Part shown: positions 8,341 to 18,337 of the stretch, piece after piece
How the letters are laid out: the number at the start of each line of letters is the position of its first letter
How positions within the stretch are numbered: the stretch's first letter is position 1
Notes under the pieces: generated by a model
Told to the model about the DNA's origin: nothing
The model's input: the letters and a program-made list of their open reading frames with translations, nothing else
Databases searched by the model: none
Program-made: the position numbers and the translations under genes
NCBI GenBank assembly: GCA_009668975.1
Contig: SBEG01000018.1
Coordinates: forward strand, 20,340 to 84,339
DNA from: Deltaproteobacteria bacterium
GTDB lineage: Bacteria > Desulfobacterota > Desulfuromonadia > Geobacterales > Geobacteraceae
Direction of reading: 5' to 3'
Length of the DNA stretch: 64,000 bases

Positions 8341-9219
8341 GTGATGTTTTTAAAAACCATTAAAGATGGCGCCAAGAAAAGCGAGGGCGTTTTTCATAAA
8401 ATTGCCCATGGGCTGGTCGGAAATGTTTTCTCTAATGAAAATCATGATTCTTGCATCAATTTGCGCGATACCAGGGCGGTGGGAATCCGTATCGAAAAAC
8501 TCAACAAGTCATTCGGCACGAATCATGTCCTGAAGGATGTTGATCTGGATATTCGCGCCGGAGAAACATTTTCCATTATCGGTCCTTCCGGAACCGGAAA
8601 GAGCGTCCTGCTCAAACTGATCGTAAAACTTGACGAACCGGATAGCGGTGAGATATTTATCGACGAGTCACCGATTTTTGGCGAAGATGCTAAGAATTCT
8701 GAAAGAGACTATCGCTTCAGCATGGTGTTCCAGTCGTCCGCTCTTTTCAACTCGTTAAGCGTGGGAGAAAACGTGGGACTCTGGCTCAGAGAGAAACGGG
8801 TCTGCAAGGAGGCCCGGATTCGCGAAATCATCCGTGAAAAACTTGCCATGGTCGGACTGCAGGACACGGAGAGTCTCAAAACCTCCGAGCTATCCGGAGG
8901 TATGAAAAAAAGGGTGGCAATCGCCCGTTCCCTGGCCATGAATCCTGATTTGATTCTCTACGATGAACCGACCGCGGAACTCGACCCGATCAGTTCCGAT
9001 GATCTGGCGAACACCATTATCAAGGTAAAGGAAACAACACGCAATACAACAGTCATCGTCACCCATGACCTGAATTTTGCCCTCTATGTCTCGGATCGCA
9101 TCGGCATGATCTACGATGGGCGAATCATTGAAACAGGAACTCCCGCCGAAATCAAGGCCAGCAGCAACCCGATTGTGAGGAGCTTTGTCTACACGACAAC
9201 CAAAGGAATCAAAGGGTAG
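8341..9219 (+). CDS. ABC transporter ATPase, MlaF-like (orphan)
   Basis: This 292-aa ATPase has Walker A GPSGTGKS, the signature ELSGGMKKRVAIARSL typical of MlaF/Ttg2A rather than LSGGQ, Walker B LILYDEPTAELDP and the H-loop VTHD. MlaF-type ATPases power phospholipid transport between membranes together with MlaE permease and an MCE protein, neither of which is adjacent. About 45 extra N-terminal residues precede the nucleotide-binding domain. The start is GTG 8341 or ATG 8344; both follow GGTGGAG. Confidence 0.85.
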   Translation: MMFLKTIKDGAKKSEGVFHKIAHGLVGNVFSNENHDSCINLRDTRAVGIRIEKLNKSFGTNHVLKDVDLDIRAGETFSIIGPSGTGKSVLLKLIVKLDEPDSGEIFIDESPIFGEDAKNSERDYRFSMVFQSSALFNSLSVGENVGLWLREKRVCKEARIREIIREKLAMVGLQDTESLKTSELSGGMKKRVAIARSLAMNPDLILYDEPTAELDPISSDDLANTIIKVKETTRNTTVIVTHDLNFALYVSDRIGMIYDGRIIETGTPAEIKASSNPIVRSFVYTTTKGIKG

Positions 9220-9335
9220 ACGAAGAGAACCATCTCAGGTTCAAATGCCTGACAGCGGAAACCGCTGCGACAAAAAAAGATAGACATGGTTACTTTTTTG
9301 CGCCATCATTGTCCCCTGCGTTTCACCAAGTTATA

Positions 9336-9454
9336 CCAATTCCAGATCAAGGATGATCTCAAGGCGGCGAGGATTGAGACTGCGAGGCGTACTGAAGATT
9401 ACGTTGAACAGTCGAAGACGAGCCAACGCAGAGAGGGCCTTGATAGGGAATTGG
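9336..9454. repeat. 119-bp MITE-like inverted-repeat element
   Basis: The ends are imperfect 17-bp inverted repeats: CCAATTCC-AG-ATCAAGG at 9336-9352 and CCTTGAT-AG-GGAATTGG at 9438-9454 (15 of 17 pair). The interior holds further short complementary segments. It carries no convincing gene: the frame through it lacks a ribosome site and recognisable domain. It sits 32 bp before the receiver gene at 9486 and may supply promoter or leader sequence. MITE-type origin is inference from structure. Confidence 0.5.
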
Positions 9455-9485
9455 AATTAGATTCGCCCGGCAGTATGAGGAGACT

Positions 9486-9866
9486 ATGGGCAAAATATTG
9501 ATAATCGACGACGACGAATCCTTTCTTTCACTCCTCAGTTCCTATATTGAGCATTACTATCCTCGTCTGGACGTGCAGACCTGCAAGAATCCTCTGCTGG
9601 GGCTGAAATCGATGAAACAAGATCTGGATCTTATGATCATTGATCTTGAAATGCCTCAACTCGACGGCTCCAAACTCCTGAAGTATGCTTCGGAGAAGGG
9701 CATTAACAAAAACAGGATCATCCTGCTCTCCAGTCACGACGCCGATTATCTTCACCATCATTTCCCCATGGGGACCTGTCTGGCGGTGTTGAACAAATAC
9801 GAAGCAGCACAGAAAGCCGTCCTCGACATGATCTTCAGCTCCCTTGAGAAAAAAGCCGCAGGCTAA
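9486..9866 (+). CDS. Single-domain response regulator
   Basis: This 126-aa stand-alone receiver domain has the acidic pair in IIDDDES (residues 8-10), phospho-acceptor Asp53 in MIIDLEMPQLDG, the Ser/Thr position in LLSSHD and the conserved Lys in LNKYEA. It has no output domain, so it probably acts by protein-protein contact (CheY-like or phosphorelay). Start ATG 9486 follows GAGGAGACT. A 119-bp inverted-repeat element lies immediately upstream. Its partner kinase is not evident. Confidence 0.9.
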   Translation: MGKILIIDDDESFLSLLSSYIEHYYPRLDVQTCKNPLLGLKSMKQDLDLMIIDLEMPQLDGSKLLKYASEKGINKNRIILLSSHDADYLHHHFPMGTCLAVLNKYEAAQKAVLDMIFSSLEKKAAG

Positions 9867-9906
9867 ACCTGAATACAGATCATCTCCCGCTCTCCCCGGA
9901 ACCCTC

Positions 9907-12552
9907 ATGGAAGTAATCACTACTCATGTAAATGCCGATTTTGACTGCCTCGGAGCGATGGTCGCAGCAAAAAAACTCTATCCTGATGCCGCCATGGTAT
10001 TCTCCGGCTCCCAGGAAAAGAGCATGCGTGACTTTTTCCTGAAATCCACCGGCTTTGCCCTTGATTTCAAAAAAGCAAAAGACCTTGATCTCTCAAGCAT
10101 TACCCTCCTGATAATCGTTGACTGTCAACACTCTTCCCGCATCGGCAGGTTTTCCGAAGTAGTTTCCCGGCCTGGAGTCACCTTCCACATCTATGATCAC
10201 CATCCCGAGATTCAAGGTGACATTCGCCCCTCCGCAGGTGAAATCTGTGAATGTGGTTCTTCCACCACCATCCTCACCAAAATACTCATGGAGAAAAACA
10301 TCTCCGTAACGCCGACCGAAGCGACCCTCATGATGTTGGGAATCTATGAGGACACCGGAAATCTGACCTTTCCGTCCACAACGGTGGATGATTACCGCGC
10401 AGCAGCGTGGCTTCTCGAACGCGGAGCAAGTCTCAACACGGTGAGTGATTTCATCACCCAGGAACTGACCGCGGAGCAGGTTTCCCTGCTGAACGATCTT
10501 CTTAAATCACTCAAGACCACGACGATCAATGGTGTGGACATCTCGATTGCTCAGGCATCCGTTGACTACTATATCGGCGATATTGCCGTCCTTTCTCACA
10601 TGATTCGTGACATGGAGAATCTTGACGCACTTTTTCTGGCAGTTGATATGGGAAAGAGGGTTTTCATCGTGGCACGGAGCCGACTGCCTGAGGTCGATGT
10701 GGGGGCTGTTTTGCGTGAATTCGGCGGTGGCGGACATGCCCATGCGGCATCGGCTACGGTAAAAGATCTGACGCTTATCCAGGTCATGTCAAAACTGCAC
10801 GAACTGCTCCATCTGCAGGTGAATCCCAAACGAACTGCCGCTGATATCATGTCAGCACCGGTTAAATCCGTGTCTACAACAGCAACTATTTCTGATGCCC
10901 GGGATCTTCTTACCAGGTATAACGTTAATGCCATGCCGGTACTTTGCGATGGGGAGATGGTAGGTATTATTTCACGCCGCATTGTCGAAAAATCCCTATA
11001 TCACCACCTTGGCGACCTGCCAGTAACCGAATACATGCATACAGAATTCCTGCGCGCTGTCCCGGAAACGCCTCTATCTGAAATTCAGGATTACATTGTT
11101 GGTCGTGAACGGCGCCTCGTCCCCGTATTCAAGGGAAACATCCTGGTCGGTGTGATTACCCGTACGGATTTACTCCGGGTAATGTATGCAGGGGTTCATA
11201 ACCGGCTTGAAGGCGTCTACGACATGGCACGCGACGAAATCCCGGTACGAAAGCGACACCTGGAAAACGTCATGCAGAAAAGGCTGTCACCCGAGATTTT
11301 TGCCAAATTACGAGAGTTGGGAGAAACAGGTGACCTGCTGGACTTGCCGGTTTACGTCGTCGGTGGTTTTGTGCGGGATTTACTTTTGGGAGCGGAAAAC
11401 CTCGATATTGATGTGACTGTCGAAGGTGATGGCATTCTTTTCGCCGAAACTCTTGCAAAAGCTCATGGTTGCAGGGTGAAGAGCCATCATAAATTCGGGA
11501 CGGCTGTCATAGTCTTCCCTGACGGGTTCAAGATCGACGTTGCGAGCACCCGCCTTGAATTTTACTCCTCGCCGGGCGCTTTACCTACGGTAGAAAGATC
11601 TTCCCTGAAAATGGACCTCTATCGTCGTGATTTCACCATCAACACCCTGGCGATCAGGCTGAACAAACAAGATTTCGGGGTACTTGTCGACTATTTTTCA
11701 GCGCAACGCGACCTGAATGAAAAGGTTATCCGGGTTCTACATAATCTATCCTTTGTCGAAGATCCGACCCGGGTCTTCCGGGCACTGCGCTTCGAACAAC
11801 GCCTCGACTTCCGTATTGCCAAACACACTGAAAATCTGATCATCAATGCCGTAAAGATGAATTTTCTCAGCAAACTCGGCGGGAAAAGGCTCCTTACGGA
11901 GTTGGTAATTATCCTCAAAGAAAAGGACCCGTTACGCGCCATTGAGCGTATGGCTTCACTTGGTTTACTACAATTTATCCATCCGGATTTAAAGCTGACA
12001 CCTGAAATAAGGCACCTTCTCGGTGAGACAGTCAAAATCATCGCCTGGTTCGAACTTCTCTACCTTGAGCGTCCTTACGAGAAATGGGTGATCTATTTTC
12101 TGTCTCTCTGTGACCCGTTATCTACCGTTCAATTCATGGAAACCTGCACCCGTCTTTCACTCTCCGAACAGTACCGCAAAAAACTCTTCGAGTTGAGAAA
12201 CCGGATAGATTCAATTCTCGATTCTCTGCAGCGACGCATTGTCAGAGGACCGAAAATGAAACGCAGTGAAATATATTTCTTGCTCAATGAACTGCCAGTT
12301 GAAATACTTTTATTTTTAATGGTAAAAGCCAAGGTGGAGGGGGTAAAGAAATTCATATCGCTCTACTTTACGCAACTTCAAGGAGTACGAACAGCCATCA
12401 CCGGGGAAGATCTCAAGGAGTTGGGTGTCGTCCCTGGACCAGCATACAAGAAAATTCTCGATCGGGTTTTTCGTGCGAAACTGGACGATGAAACACTTAC
12501 CAGAGAAGACGAAATCAGAATCGCACGCAAAGAGGCGGGTAAGCACAAATAG
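9907..12552 (+). CDS. DHH-CBS-poly(A) polymerase fusion (A-adding tRNA nucleotidyltransferase type)
   Basis: This 881-aa multidomain protein has a DHH/DHHA1 phosphoesterase module at about 1-310 (THVNADFDCLG, IVDCQHSSR, YDHHPE, GGGGHAHAAS), two CBS domains at about 320-440, and a class II poly(A) polymerase/tRNA nucleotidyltransferase at about 480-880. The last has the nucleotidyltransferase motif GGFVRDLLLG and LDIDVTVEGDG. Related fusions in delta-class bacteria are A-adding enzymes that finish the tRNA 3' CCA end with a separate CC-adding enzyme. The ATG at 9907 begins the DHH domain; a TTG at 9844 overlaps the upstream gene. Confidence 0.88.
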   Translation: MEVITTHVNADFDCLGAMVAAKKLYPDAAMVFSGSQEKSMRDFFLKSTGFALDFKKAKDLDLSSITLLIIVDCQHSSRIGRFSEVVSRPGVTFHIYDHHPEIQGDIRPSAGEICECGSSTTILTKILMEKNISVTPTEATLMMLGIYEDTGNLTFPSTTVDDYRAAAWLLERGASLNTVSDFITQELTAEQVSLLNDLLKSLKTTTINGVDISIAQASVDYYIGDIAVLSHMIRDMENLDALFLAVDMGKRVFIVARSRLPEVDVGAVLREFGGGGHAHAASATVKDLTLIQVMSKLHELLHLQVNPKRTAADIMSAPVKSVSTTATISDARDLLTRYNVNAMPVLCDGEMVGIISRRIVEKSLYHHLGDLPVTEYMHTEFLRAVPETPLSEIQDYIVGRERRLVPVFKGNILVGVITRTDLLRVMYAGVHNRLEGVYDMARDEIPVRKRHLENVMQKRLSPEIFAKLRELGETGDLLDLPVYVVGGFVRDLLLGAENLDIDVTVEGDGILFAETLAKAHGCRVKSHHKFGTAVIVFPDGFKIDVASTRLEFYSSPGALPTVERSSLKMDLYRRDFTINTLAIRLNKQDFGVLVDYFSAQRDLNEKVIRVLHNLSFVEDPTRVFRALRFEQRLDFRIAKHTENLIINAVKMNFLSKLGGKRLLTELVIILKEKDPLRAIERMASLGLLQFIHPDLKLTPEIRHLLGETVKIIAWFELLYLERPYEKWVIYFLSLCDPLSTVQFMETCTRLSLSEQYRKKLFELRNRIDSILDSLQRRIVRGPKMKRSEIYFLLNELPVEILLFLMVKAKVEGVKKFISLYFTQLQGVRTAITGEDLKELGVVPGPAYKKILDRVFRAKLDDETLTREDEIRIARKEAGKHK

Positions 12553-12716
12553 TCTTTCTTTTTCGGCGTCACTTCATTTTTTAATCAAACCTTCCCCTGA
12601 AATCATTCCTCTCGCAGGCACTCATTTTCACCGAAAATGTTCTTGTTTTCTTAAACTTAGATACGGATCAATACCAGTACAGCATATACCAGTTACATGA
12701 GACTAGTTTTCACAAA

Positions 12717-12757
12717 TATGTATCATGTTTACTCGAGATTGTCCGATATGATACATA
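12717..12757. promoter_or_regulatory. Long inverted repeat (operator candidate) before the sensor kinase
   Basis: TATGTATCAT (12717-12726) and ATGATACATA (12748-12757) are perfect 10-bp inverted repeats. Their centres are 31 bp apart, about three helical turns, as expected for two dimers of a regulator on one DNA face. The site ends 45 bp before the kinase ATG and overlaps a TATGAT -10-like hexamer. No T-run follows. Confidence 0.45.
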
Positions 12758-12801
12758 GGTAAAACTGAAACAAAAATTGAACTTCCAAATGCAGGAAATC
12801 A

Positions 12802-15747
12802 ATGTTCCGAATGCTACTCAAATCTTTCTCTAAACAAATCTGGCTGATTATTTCTGGATGTTTATTCGTTTCTGTACTGGCAGTATTGATCAGTCACCTG
12901 TCGAATACTGACGAGACAGTTTTGCTCACGCCTGATGAAAAAGCCTGGCTGCAGGCACATCCTGTAATTCGCCTCGCCCCAGACCCGGACTTTCCTCCGA
13001 CTGAATTATTCACAACTACTGGTCACTATACAGGCATCGCCTCCGATTACGTTGCCCTACTGCAAAAAAGGTTAGGTATCCGCTTTCAGATTGTAAAATT
13101 GCAGAACTGGGCTGAAGTCCTGAAAAAAGCAAAGCTGAAGGAAGTAGACGTCCTCGCAGCCGCTACAAAAACACCAGAGAGAAGCGAATATCTCCTCTTT
13201 ACCAAACCGTATTTGGAGTTTCCCGGGGTCATTATTACCCGGAACGACGTTAAAGAGTCATTCACCCTTCGAAAACTATACGGTAAGAATATCGCTATCA
13301 AAGCCGGATACGGTGCCCGCTACTATGTAGTCACAAATTACCCGCATATCCAGGTGGATGTGGTCCCTGATATTCACACCGGATTACAAAATGTTTCGTT
13401 TGGAAAGCGTGACGCCCTGTTGGAAAACCTTCTGACCGCTTCGTACTACATGGATAAAGATGCAATTACCAACCTTCGCATAGCTGGTGAGGCAGAGTAC
13501 ATGTATCGACTGGCCTTTGCCATACGAAGCGATTGGCCGATGTTGCAACAGATCCTGGAAAAAGGACTTCAGCAAATTTCCAACGAAGAAAGAGAGGTTA
13601 TCTATAACAAATGGGTTCCTCTCAATGCCCGGTATCTGCTGGTCAACGAGACAATTACTCCCAAAATATTCATAACGTTAGGCATCATTTTTCTTTTTTT
13701 CATTCTCGTTGTTGGTTGGAACAGGGCACTTACCCGGCAGGTTGCCAAAAGAACCAGCGAATTATCCGATGAACTCCGTGAAAGAATTTTTTTTGAAAAT
13801 GCATTGCTGGAAAGTGAGGAAAAGTTTCGGGTATTGGCTGAAACATCTCCAGCAGCGATTTTTCTCTACCAAGGTGAATCTCTGATATACGTCAATCCTG
13901 CGGCTAGGAAAATTTCCGGTTTTTCTGAGCAAGAATGCCTGAAGATGAGGTTTTGGGATTGGGTCGACGCAGATTTTCAGAAGCAGGTAAAATCATACGG
14001 TCTATTGCGGCAACGAGGAGAGTCGGTTCCGGAAAATTATGAGGTTAAATTACGAACCAAGGATGGCAACATTAGATGGGCACATGTTTCAGCGGGACGT
14101 ATCCAGTATCGTGGGGAATCGGCAGGCATTGCCTCCGTTATAGACATAACCGATCTAAAAAATGTCGAAGAGGAACTGCGTCGAACCAACGACGAGTTGG
14201 AGCAACGGGTACAGGAACGAACCGCTGAACTGGCCGCAAGCATGGAAGAGATTCGATTTACCCAGTTTGCCGTCGAAAAATCCAGTCACCAAGCCTTCTG
14301 GGTCCAGGAAAACGGCACACTTTTCTATGTGAATGATTCCGCTTGTCATAGCCTTGGGTATGACCGGGAAGAGCTTGTCGGTATGTCAATCTCAAAAATT
14401 GACCCAGATTTGAAATTTGAGAGCCAAACCGAGCTCTGGAATAATCTTAGGAATAATCATTACATCGTTTTTGAATCCAAGCATCGGCGGAAAAAAGGTC
14501 AGTTTTACGAGGTTGAGGTCCATGCGAACTTTCTAGCATTTAATGGCAAAGAATATATTTGCTGCTTTGTCACCGATATCTCGAAAAGGAAACAGGCAGA
14601 AAACGCACTCAGAAAAAACGAGTTGGATATGCGTGAGCTAGTTGCAGCCCTTCAACAAAAACAAGGGTTGTTAAATACCTTGATCGATGCAATTCCCGAT
14701 TTAATCTTTTACAAAGACACGGAAGGCTTCTACCATGGTTGTAATAAGGCATTTGAAAATTTTATTGGGAGATCCAAGGAGAGTTTGATTGGCTGTACGG
14801 ATTTTGATTTGTTTCCCGCTGAACTTGCTCACTTTTTTCGGGAAAAGGATTCATCAATGTTCTCAAAACAGTCAGCCTGCCGGAACGAAGAATGCTGCAC
14901 GTACCCTGACGGACGGCAAGTTCTGCTTGAAACCCTCAAGACCCCGTACTACAACACCCAGGGTAAGCTCCTCGGCTTAATAGGAATCAGCCGTGATATT
15001 ACCCAGCGTAAAGAAGCAGAGGAGGCCTTGCGCAAATCAAATGATGAACTTGATTTGCGGGTTCAAGAAAGAACTGCTCAGCTTACTTCACTGACTGCCG
15101 AACTTTCCCAGGCAGAAGAATATGAACGCCGACGCATTGCCAGTGATCTGCACGACCAGGTCGCCCAGACCTTGGCACTGAGCAAAATCAAACTCAATTC
15201 ACTTCTTCTTTCCGGTCATACTGAAGAGAGAGATGAAGTCCTCCGCGAAGTAGTAAATCACCTCAGCACATCCATCGACGAAATCCGTTCCCTAACCTTT
15301 CAGCTCAGTCCGCCAATCCTCCACGAAGTTGGCTTGGAAGCGGCACTGGAATGGCTTAGCGAGGAATTCCAAGAAAAATACAGACTACGAATCCATTTTC
15401 AGTCTGACGGTAAACTCAAGCCGCTCGACGAGAAGACTGGTGCTGCACTCTACAGAATGTCGCGGGAATTGCTCGTCAATATTGTCAAACACGCCCAGGC
15501 GAAAAACGTTCAGGTCGCGGTAAAAAGTATTTCCCAAAATATCCATGTATCGATTTCAGATGATGGTATTGGTTTTGATTCTTCGCAAATTCTGGATAAT
15601 GGAAGTTCAAACAACTCGTTTGGTCTTTTGAATATTTATCACCGCATACAGTACCTGGGCGGGAACTTTATCATAGAGTCAGTAGTGGGCCGCGGCACCA
15701 GTGCCACGATTATCTATCCTTTCAATAAGACTATTAAAACGCAGTAG
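12802..15747 (+). CDS. Sensor histidine kinase: SBP_bac_3, three PAS, HisKA_3, HATPase
   Basis: The 981-aa kinase has an N-terminal membrane segment (about 12-32), a periplasmic solute-binding SBP_bac_3 domain (about 40-275, BvgS/EvgS-like), and a second helix (IFITLGIIFLFFILVVGW). Three cytoplasmic PAS domains follow (about 345-455, 480-600, 625-745), separated by coiled-coil linkers ending in QRVQERTAEL-type sequence. A NarX-type HisKA_3 domain has the phospho-acceptor His784 in ASDLHDQVAQ, and the C-terminal ATPase domain has SDDGIGFD and FGLLN. The amino-acid-type sensor suggests a small polar ligand. It is followed 9 bp later by its probable regulator. Confidence 0.92.
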   Translation: MFRMLLKSFSKQIWLIISGCLFVSVLAVLISHLSNTDETVLLTPDEKAWLQAHPVIRLAPDPDFPPTELFTTTGHYTGIASDYVALLQKRLGIRFQIVKLQNWAEVLKKAKLKEVDVLAAATKTPERSEYLLFTKPYLEFPGVIITRNDVKESFTLRKLYGKNIAIKAGYGARYYVVTNYPHIQVDVVPDIHTGLQNVSFGKRDALLENLLTASYYMDKDAITNLRIAGEAEYMYRLAFAIRSDWPMLQQILEKGLQQISNEEREVIYNKWVPLNARYLLVNETITPKIFITLGIIFLFFILVVGWNRALTRQVAKRTSELSDELRERIFFENALLESEEKFRVLAETSPAAIFLYQGESLIYVNPAARKISGFSEQECLKMRFWDWVDADFQKQVKSYGLLRQRGESVPENYEVKLRTKDGNIRWAHVSAGRIQYRGESAGIASVIDITDLKNVEEELRRTNDELEQRVQERTAELAASMEEIRFTQFAVEKSSHQAFWVQENGTLFYVNDSACHSLGYDREELVGMSISKIDPDLKFESQTELWNNLRNNHYIVFESKHRRKKGQFYEVEVHANFLAFNGKEYICCFVTDISKRKQAENALRKNELDMRELVAALQQKQGLLNTLIDAIPDLIFYKDTEGFYHGCNKAFENFIGRSKESLIGCTDFDLFPAELAHFFREKDSSMFSKQSACRNEECCTYPDGRQVLLETLKTPYYNTQGKLLGLIGISRDITQRKEAEEALRKSNDELDLRVQERTAQLTSLTAELSQAEEYERRRIASDLHDQVAQTLALSKIKLNSLLLSGHTEERDEVLREVVNHLSTSIDEIRSLTFQLSPPILHEVGLEAALEWLSEEFQEKYRLRIHFQSDGKLKPLDEKTGAALYRMSRELLVNIVKHAQAKNVQVAVKSISQNIHVSISDDGIGFDSSQILDNGSSNNSFGLLNIYHRIQYLGGNFIIESVVGRGTSATIIYPFNKTIKTQ

Positions 15748-15756
15748 GAAATTACC

Positions 15757-16407
15757 ATGAAAATCAGAATCGTACTTGCCGATGACCATAAGATAGTCAG
15801 AGAAGGGCTGCAAGCTCTTTTGGAAAAAGAAACCAACATTGAAATAGCTGCTGTTGCAGAAGATGGCAGGACAGCCTTGCAGTTTGCCCGGGACTTGCTA
15901 CCCGATGTTGTTGTTATGGACATCGGGATGCCTGGCTTGAACGGTATCGAGGCAACACGTTGCATCACTGTCGAAATCCCCCAAATCAGAGTTCTCGTTC
16001 TTTCAATGCATTCCGCACGTCGCTATGTATTAGAAGCGTTATCTGCCGGTGCCAAAGGATATATGTTGAAAGATTGCGCCTCGGAAGAGCTAGCCCGTGC
16101 TATCCATATCGTGTACGAAAATGAGACGTACCTCAGTCCGAAAGTGGCAGATATTCTGGTCAAGGACTACATGAATTTATTGCCGAACCAGGGACAGGAA
16201 CCGCTTGATCTTCTCTCAAAACGTGAGCGTGAGGTATTGCAGCTCATTGCCGAAGGTCAGAATACCAAAGAAATCGCCTTTCTGCTTGGCCTGAGCATAA
16301 AAACCGTAGAAACTCATCGTCAACAGATCATGAAAAAACTGAATCTGCAGTCGGTTGCAAGTCTTACGCGCTTTGCTATCCGAGAGGGACTGACGCCTCT
16401 CGACTGA
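15757..16407 (+). CDS. NarL/FixJ-type response regulator
   Basis: This 216-aa protein has an N-terminal receiver with ADDHKIVREGL and Asp55 in VVMDIGMPGLNG, and a C-terminal LuxR/GerE helix-turn-helix (LSKREREVLQLIAEGQNTKEIA and KTVETHRQQIMKKL). It lies 9 bp after the HisKA_3 kinase, the kinase type that pairs with NarL-family regulators, so they form a two-component system. The inverted repeat upstream of the kinase is a possible autoregulatory target. No neighbouring target gene is obvious. Confidence 0.93.
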   Translation: MKIRIVLADDHKIVREGLQALLEKETNIEIAAVAEDGRTALQFARDLLPDVVVMDIGMPGLNGIEATRCITVEIPQIRVLVLSMHSARRYVLEALSAGAKGYMLKDCASEELARAIHIVYENETYLSPKVADILVKDYMNLLPNQGQEPLDLLSKREREVLQLIAEGQNTKEIAFLLGLSIKTVETHRQQIMKKLNLQSVASLTRFAIREGLTPLD

Positions 16408-16669
16408 TCATTTCCCACTATCCCACCATCAATTTCCACTAGGGTATTTTCCCCCAATTTTAAGGGATTCCCTGATTTACTTCCTGAAGACTTTACCGAT
16501 ATAAAGTACAAATCTTAGAAGGTTTTCGATCTCTGGTTCTTTCTATTATTCCAACTGTAACAGTTTCATAGTTCTTTCAGAACCTGTCATCGCGGCATTT
16601 TCGCGCAACAATACGTTTAGTCTTGTACTGAAAGCATTTCATTCTTTAGATCGCACTCAGGAGGTCTCT

Positions 16670-18274
16670 ATGAAAATTCGTACACAATTTATCTCGGTAA
16701 ACACGGTAATAGTTGCTGTTGCCCTGGCAAGTGTTATCACCATATGCCTTTCCGAATTCAAACATGTTTTGGGACAGCAAGCCATTGAATCACAGGAAGC
16801 CCGCATTAAGACCTTCTGGGAACTGCTGCATGGGTACGGCAAAGAATTTTCAATTGTTGAAGATAAACTCATGGTCGGTGATCATGTTTTGAACGGTGAT
16901 TATTCAATTCCCGATAAACTGAAAGAACTGACTGGTGGTACCGCAACCATTTTCATGAATGATGTTCGGGTATCCACCAATGTGGTCAAGGACGACGGCA
17001 CCCGTGCGGTGGGAACCAACCTCAAAGGTCCTGCATTTGATACGGTCTTCAAGAAAGGTCTCCCGTATCGTGGAGAGGCGGAAATCCTGGGCACACAGTA
17101 TTTCACCGCCTATGATCCGATCAAGGACGCTACCGGAAAAGTTATCGGTGCTCTCTACACGGGCGTAAAAAAGAGCATATTCCTCGGCTCCTATGAAAAA
17201 CTGCAAACAACTGCAATACTTCTGACAATAGTAATCCTGCTCGCATCAGTGGCTGTGAACTGGATTATTGTCAGGCGTCTTTTCATTCCACTGAATCAGA
17301 TGCACGATGTGATGCTGGTCGCCGAAAGAGAGGGCGACCTGACTCAACGTCTTGCTTATGCCAAAAACAATGAAGTGGGAGAAATGTGTACTTCATTCAA
17401 CGGATTCCTGAATAAACTGGCAGAAATAATTTCACATATTACTGTCTCCGCAGATTCTTTGGCTTCAGCCGCCACCCAGGTTCTCTCCTCTTCGGAAATG
17501 ATGGCAACCAGTGCGGAAGAAGTGGCCGCCCAGGCTGCGACAGTCGCTGTTGCAAGTGAGGAGATGGCGGCCACGGCAAATGATGTGTCCGGTAACTGTC
17601 TCCTTGCCGCCCAGAGCTCACAACAAGCCAATATTTCAGCTGAAACTGGTGCGACGGTAGTCAGCGGAACGATAAATGTTATGAACCGCATTTCCTCGAG
17701 AATCAAAGAAACCGGGCAGAACATTGAGATTCTGGGCAACCGTTCAGAAGAGATCGGCACAATCGTTAAAACTATTGAAGAGATTGCCGACCAGACAAAT
17801 CTTCTTGCTCTAAATGCCGCTATCGAGGCCGCCAGGGCGGGAGAGCAGGGTAGGGGATTTGCTGTTGTTGCGGATGAAGTGCGTGCACTTGCCGAAAGGA
17901 CCACAAAGGCAACAAAAGAAATCAGCGCTACCATTAAACTGATTCAACAGGAAACGAGAAATGCAGTCTCCCTTATGCACGAGGAGGTACAGGAAGCTGA
18001 ACAAGGGACTCTAGAGGCATCAAAATGTGGCGAAGCCCTGCAGGACATTCTGCAACAGATTCAATCCGTTGGAATGCAGGTAAACCAGATTGCAACTGCA
18101 GCGGAGCAACAGACCGCCACAACCGGCGAGATCACCAGCAATATCCAACAAATCACCGATGTTGTTCAGGAAACAGCCAAGGGAGCCCAAGACTCTGCAA
18201 CAGCAGCCCATCAGTTAGCTGGCATGGCGGGTGAGTTGCAAAATATTGTGCGACAATTCCGTTTGATATCTTAA
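16670..18274 (+). CDS. Methyl-accepting chemotaxis protein with periplasmic Cache domain
   Basis: This 534-aa chemoreceptor has an N-terminal transmembrane helix, a periplasmic single-Cache (Cache_3-Cache_2) domain at about 35-180 with [10 protein letters not shown] and GALYTGV, and a second helix at about 185-205. A HAMP linker and a long coiled-coil signalling domain follow, with the highly conserved hairpin tip [20 protein letters not shown]. Single-Cache receptors usually bind small carboxylates; the ligand is not deducible. AGGAGG lies upstream of ATG 16670. No che genes occur in the window. Confidence 0.93.
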   Translation: MKIRTQFISVNTVIVAVALASVITICLSEFKHVLGQQAIESQEARIKTFWELLHGYGKEFSIVEDKLMVGDHVLNGDYSIPDKLKELTGGTATIFMNDVRVSTNVVKDDGTRAVGTNLKGPAFDTVFKKGLPYRGEAEILGTQYFTAYDPIKDATGKVIGALYTGVKKSIFLGSYEKLQTTAILLTIVILLASVAVNWIIVRRLFIPLNQMHDVMLVAEREGDLTQRLAYAKNNEVGEMCTSFNGFLNKLAEIISHITVSADSLASAATQVLSSSEMMATSAEEVAAQAATVAVASEEMAATANDVSGNCLLAAQSSQQANISAETGATVVSGTINVMNRISSRIKETGQNIEILGNRSEEIGTIVKTIEEIADQTNLLALNAAIEAARAGEQGRGFAVVADEVRALAERTTKATKEISATIKLIQQETRNAVSLMHEEVQEAEQGTLEASKCGEALQDILQQIQSVGMQVNQIATAAEQQTATTGEITSNIQQITDVVQETAKGAQDSATAAHQLAGMAGELQNIVRQFRLIS

Positions 18275-18337
18275 ATTTTTCACTGCGTCATTCCAAGGAA
18301 CTCGTAGATAACTGTTTCCATTAAAAGGGAATACTTC

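Noticed and set aside
9286..9501. 71-aa open frame before the receiver gene
   Set aside because: It runs through the 119-bp inverted-repeat element, has no ribosome site or domain, and overlaps the receiver start.
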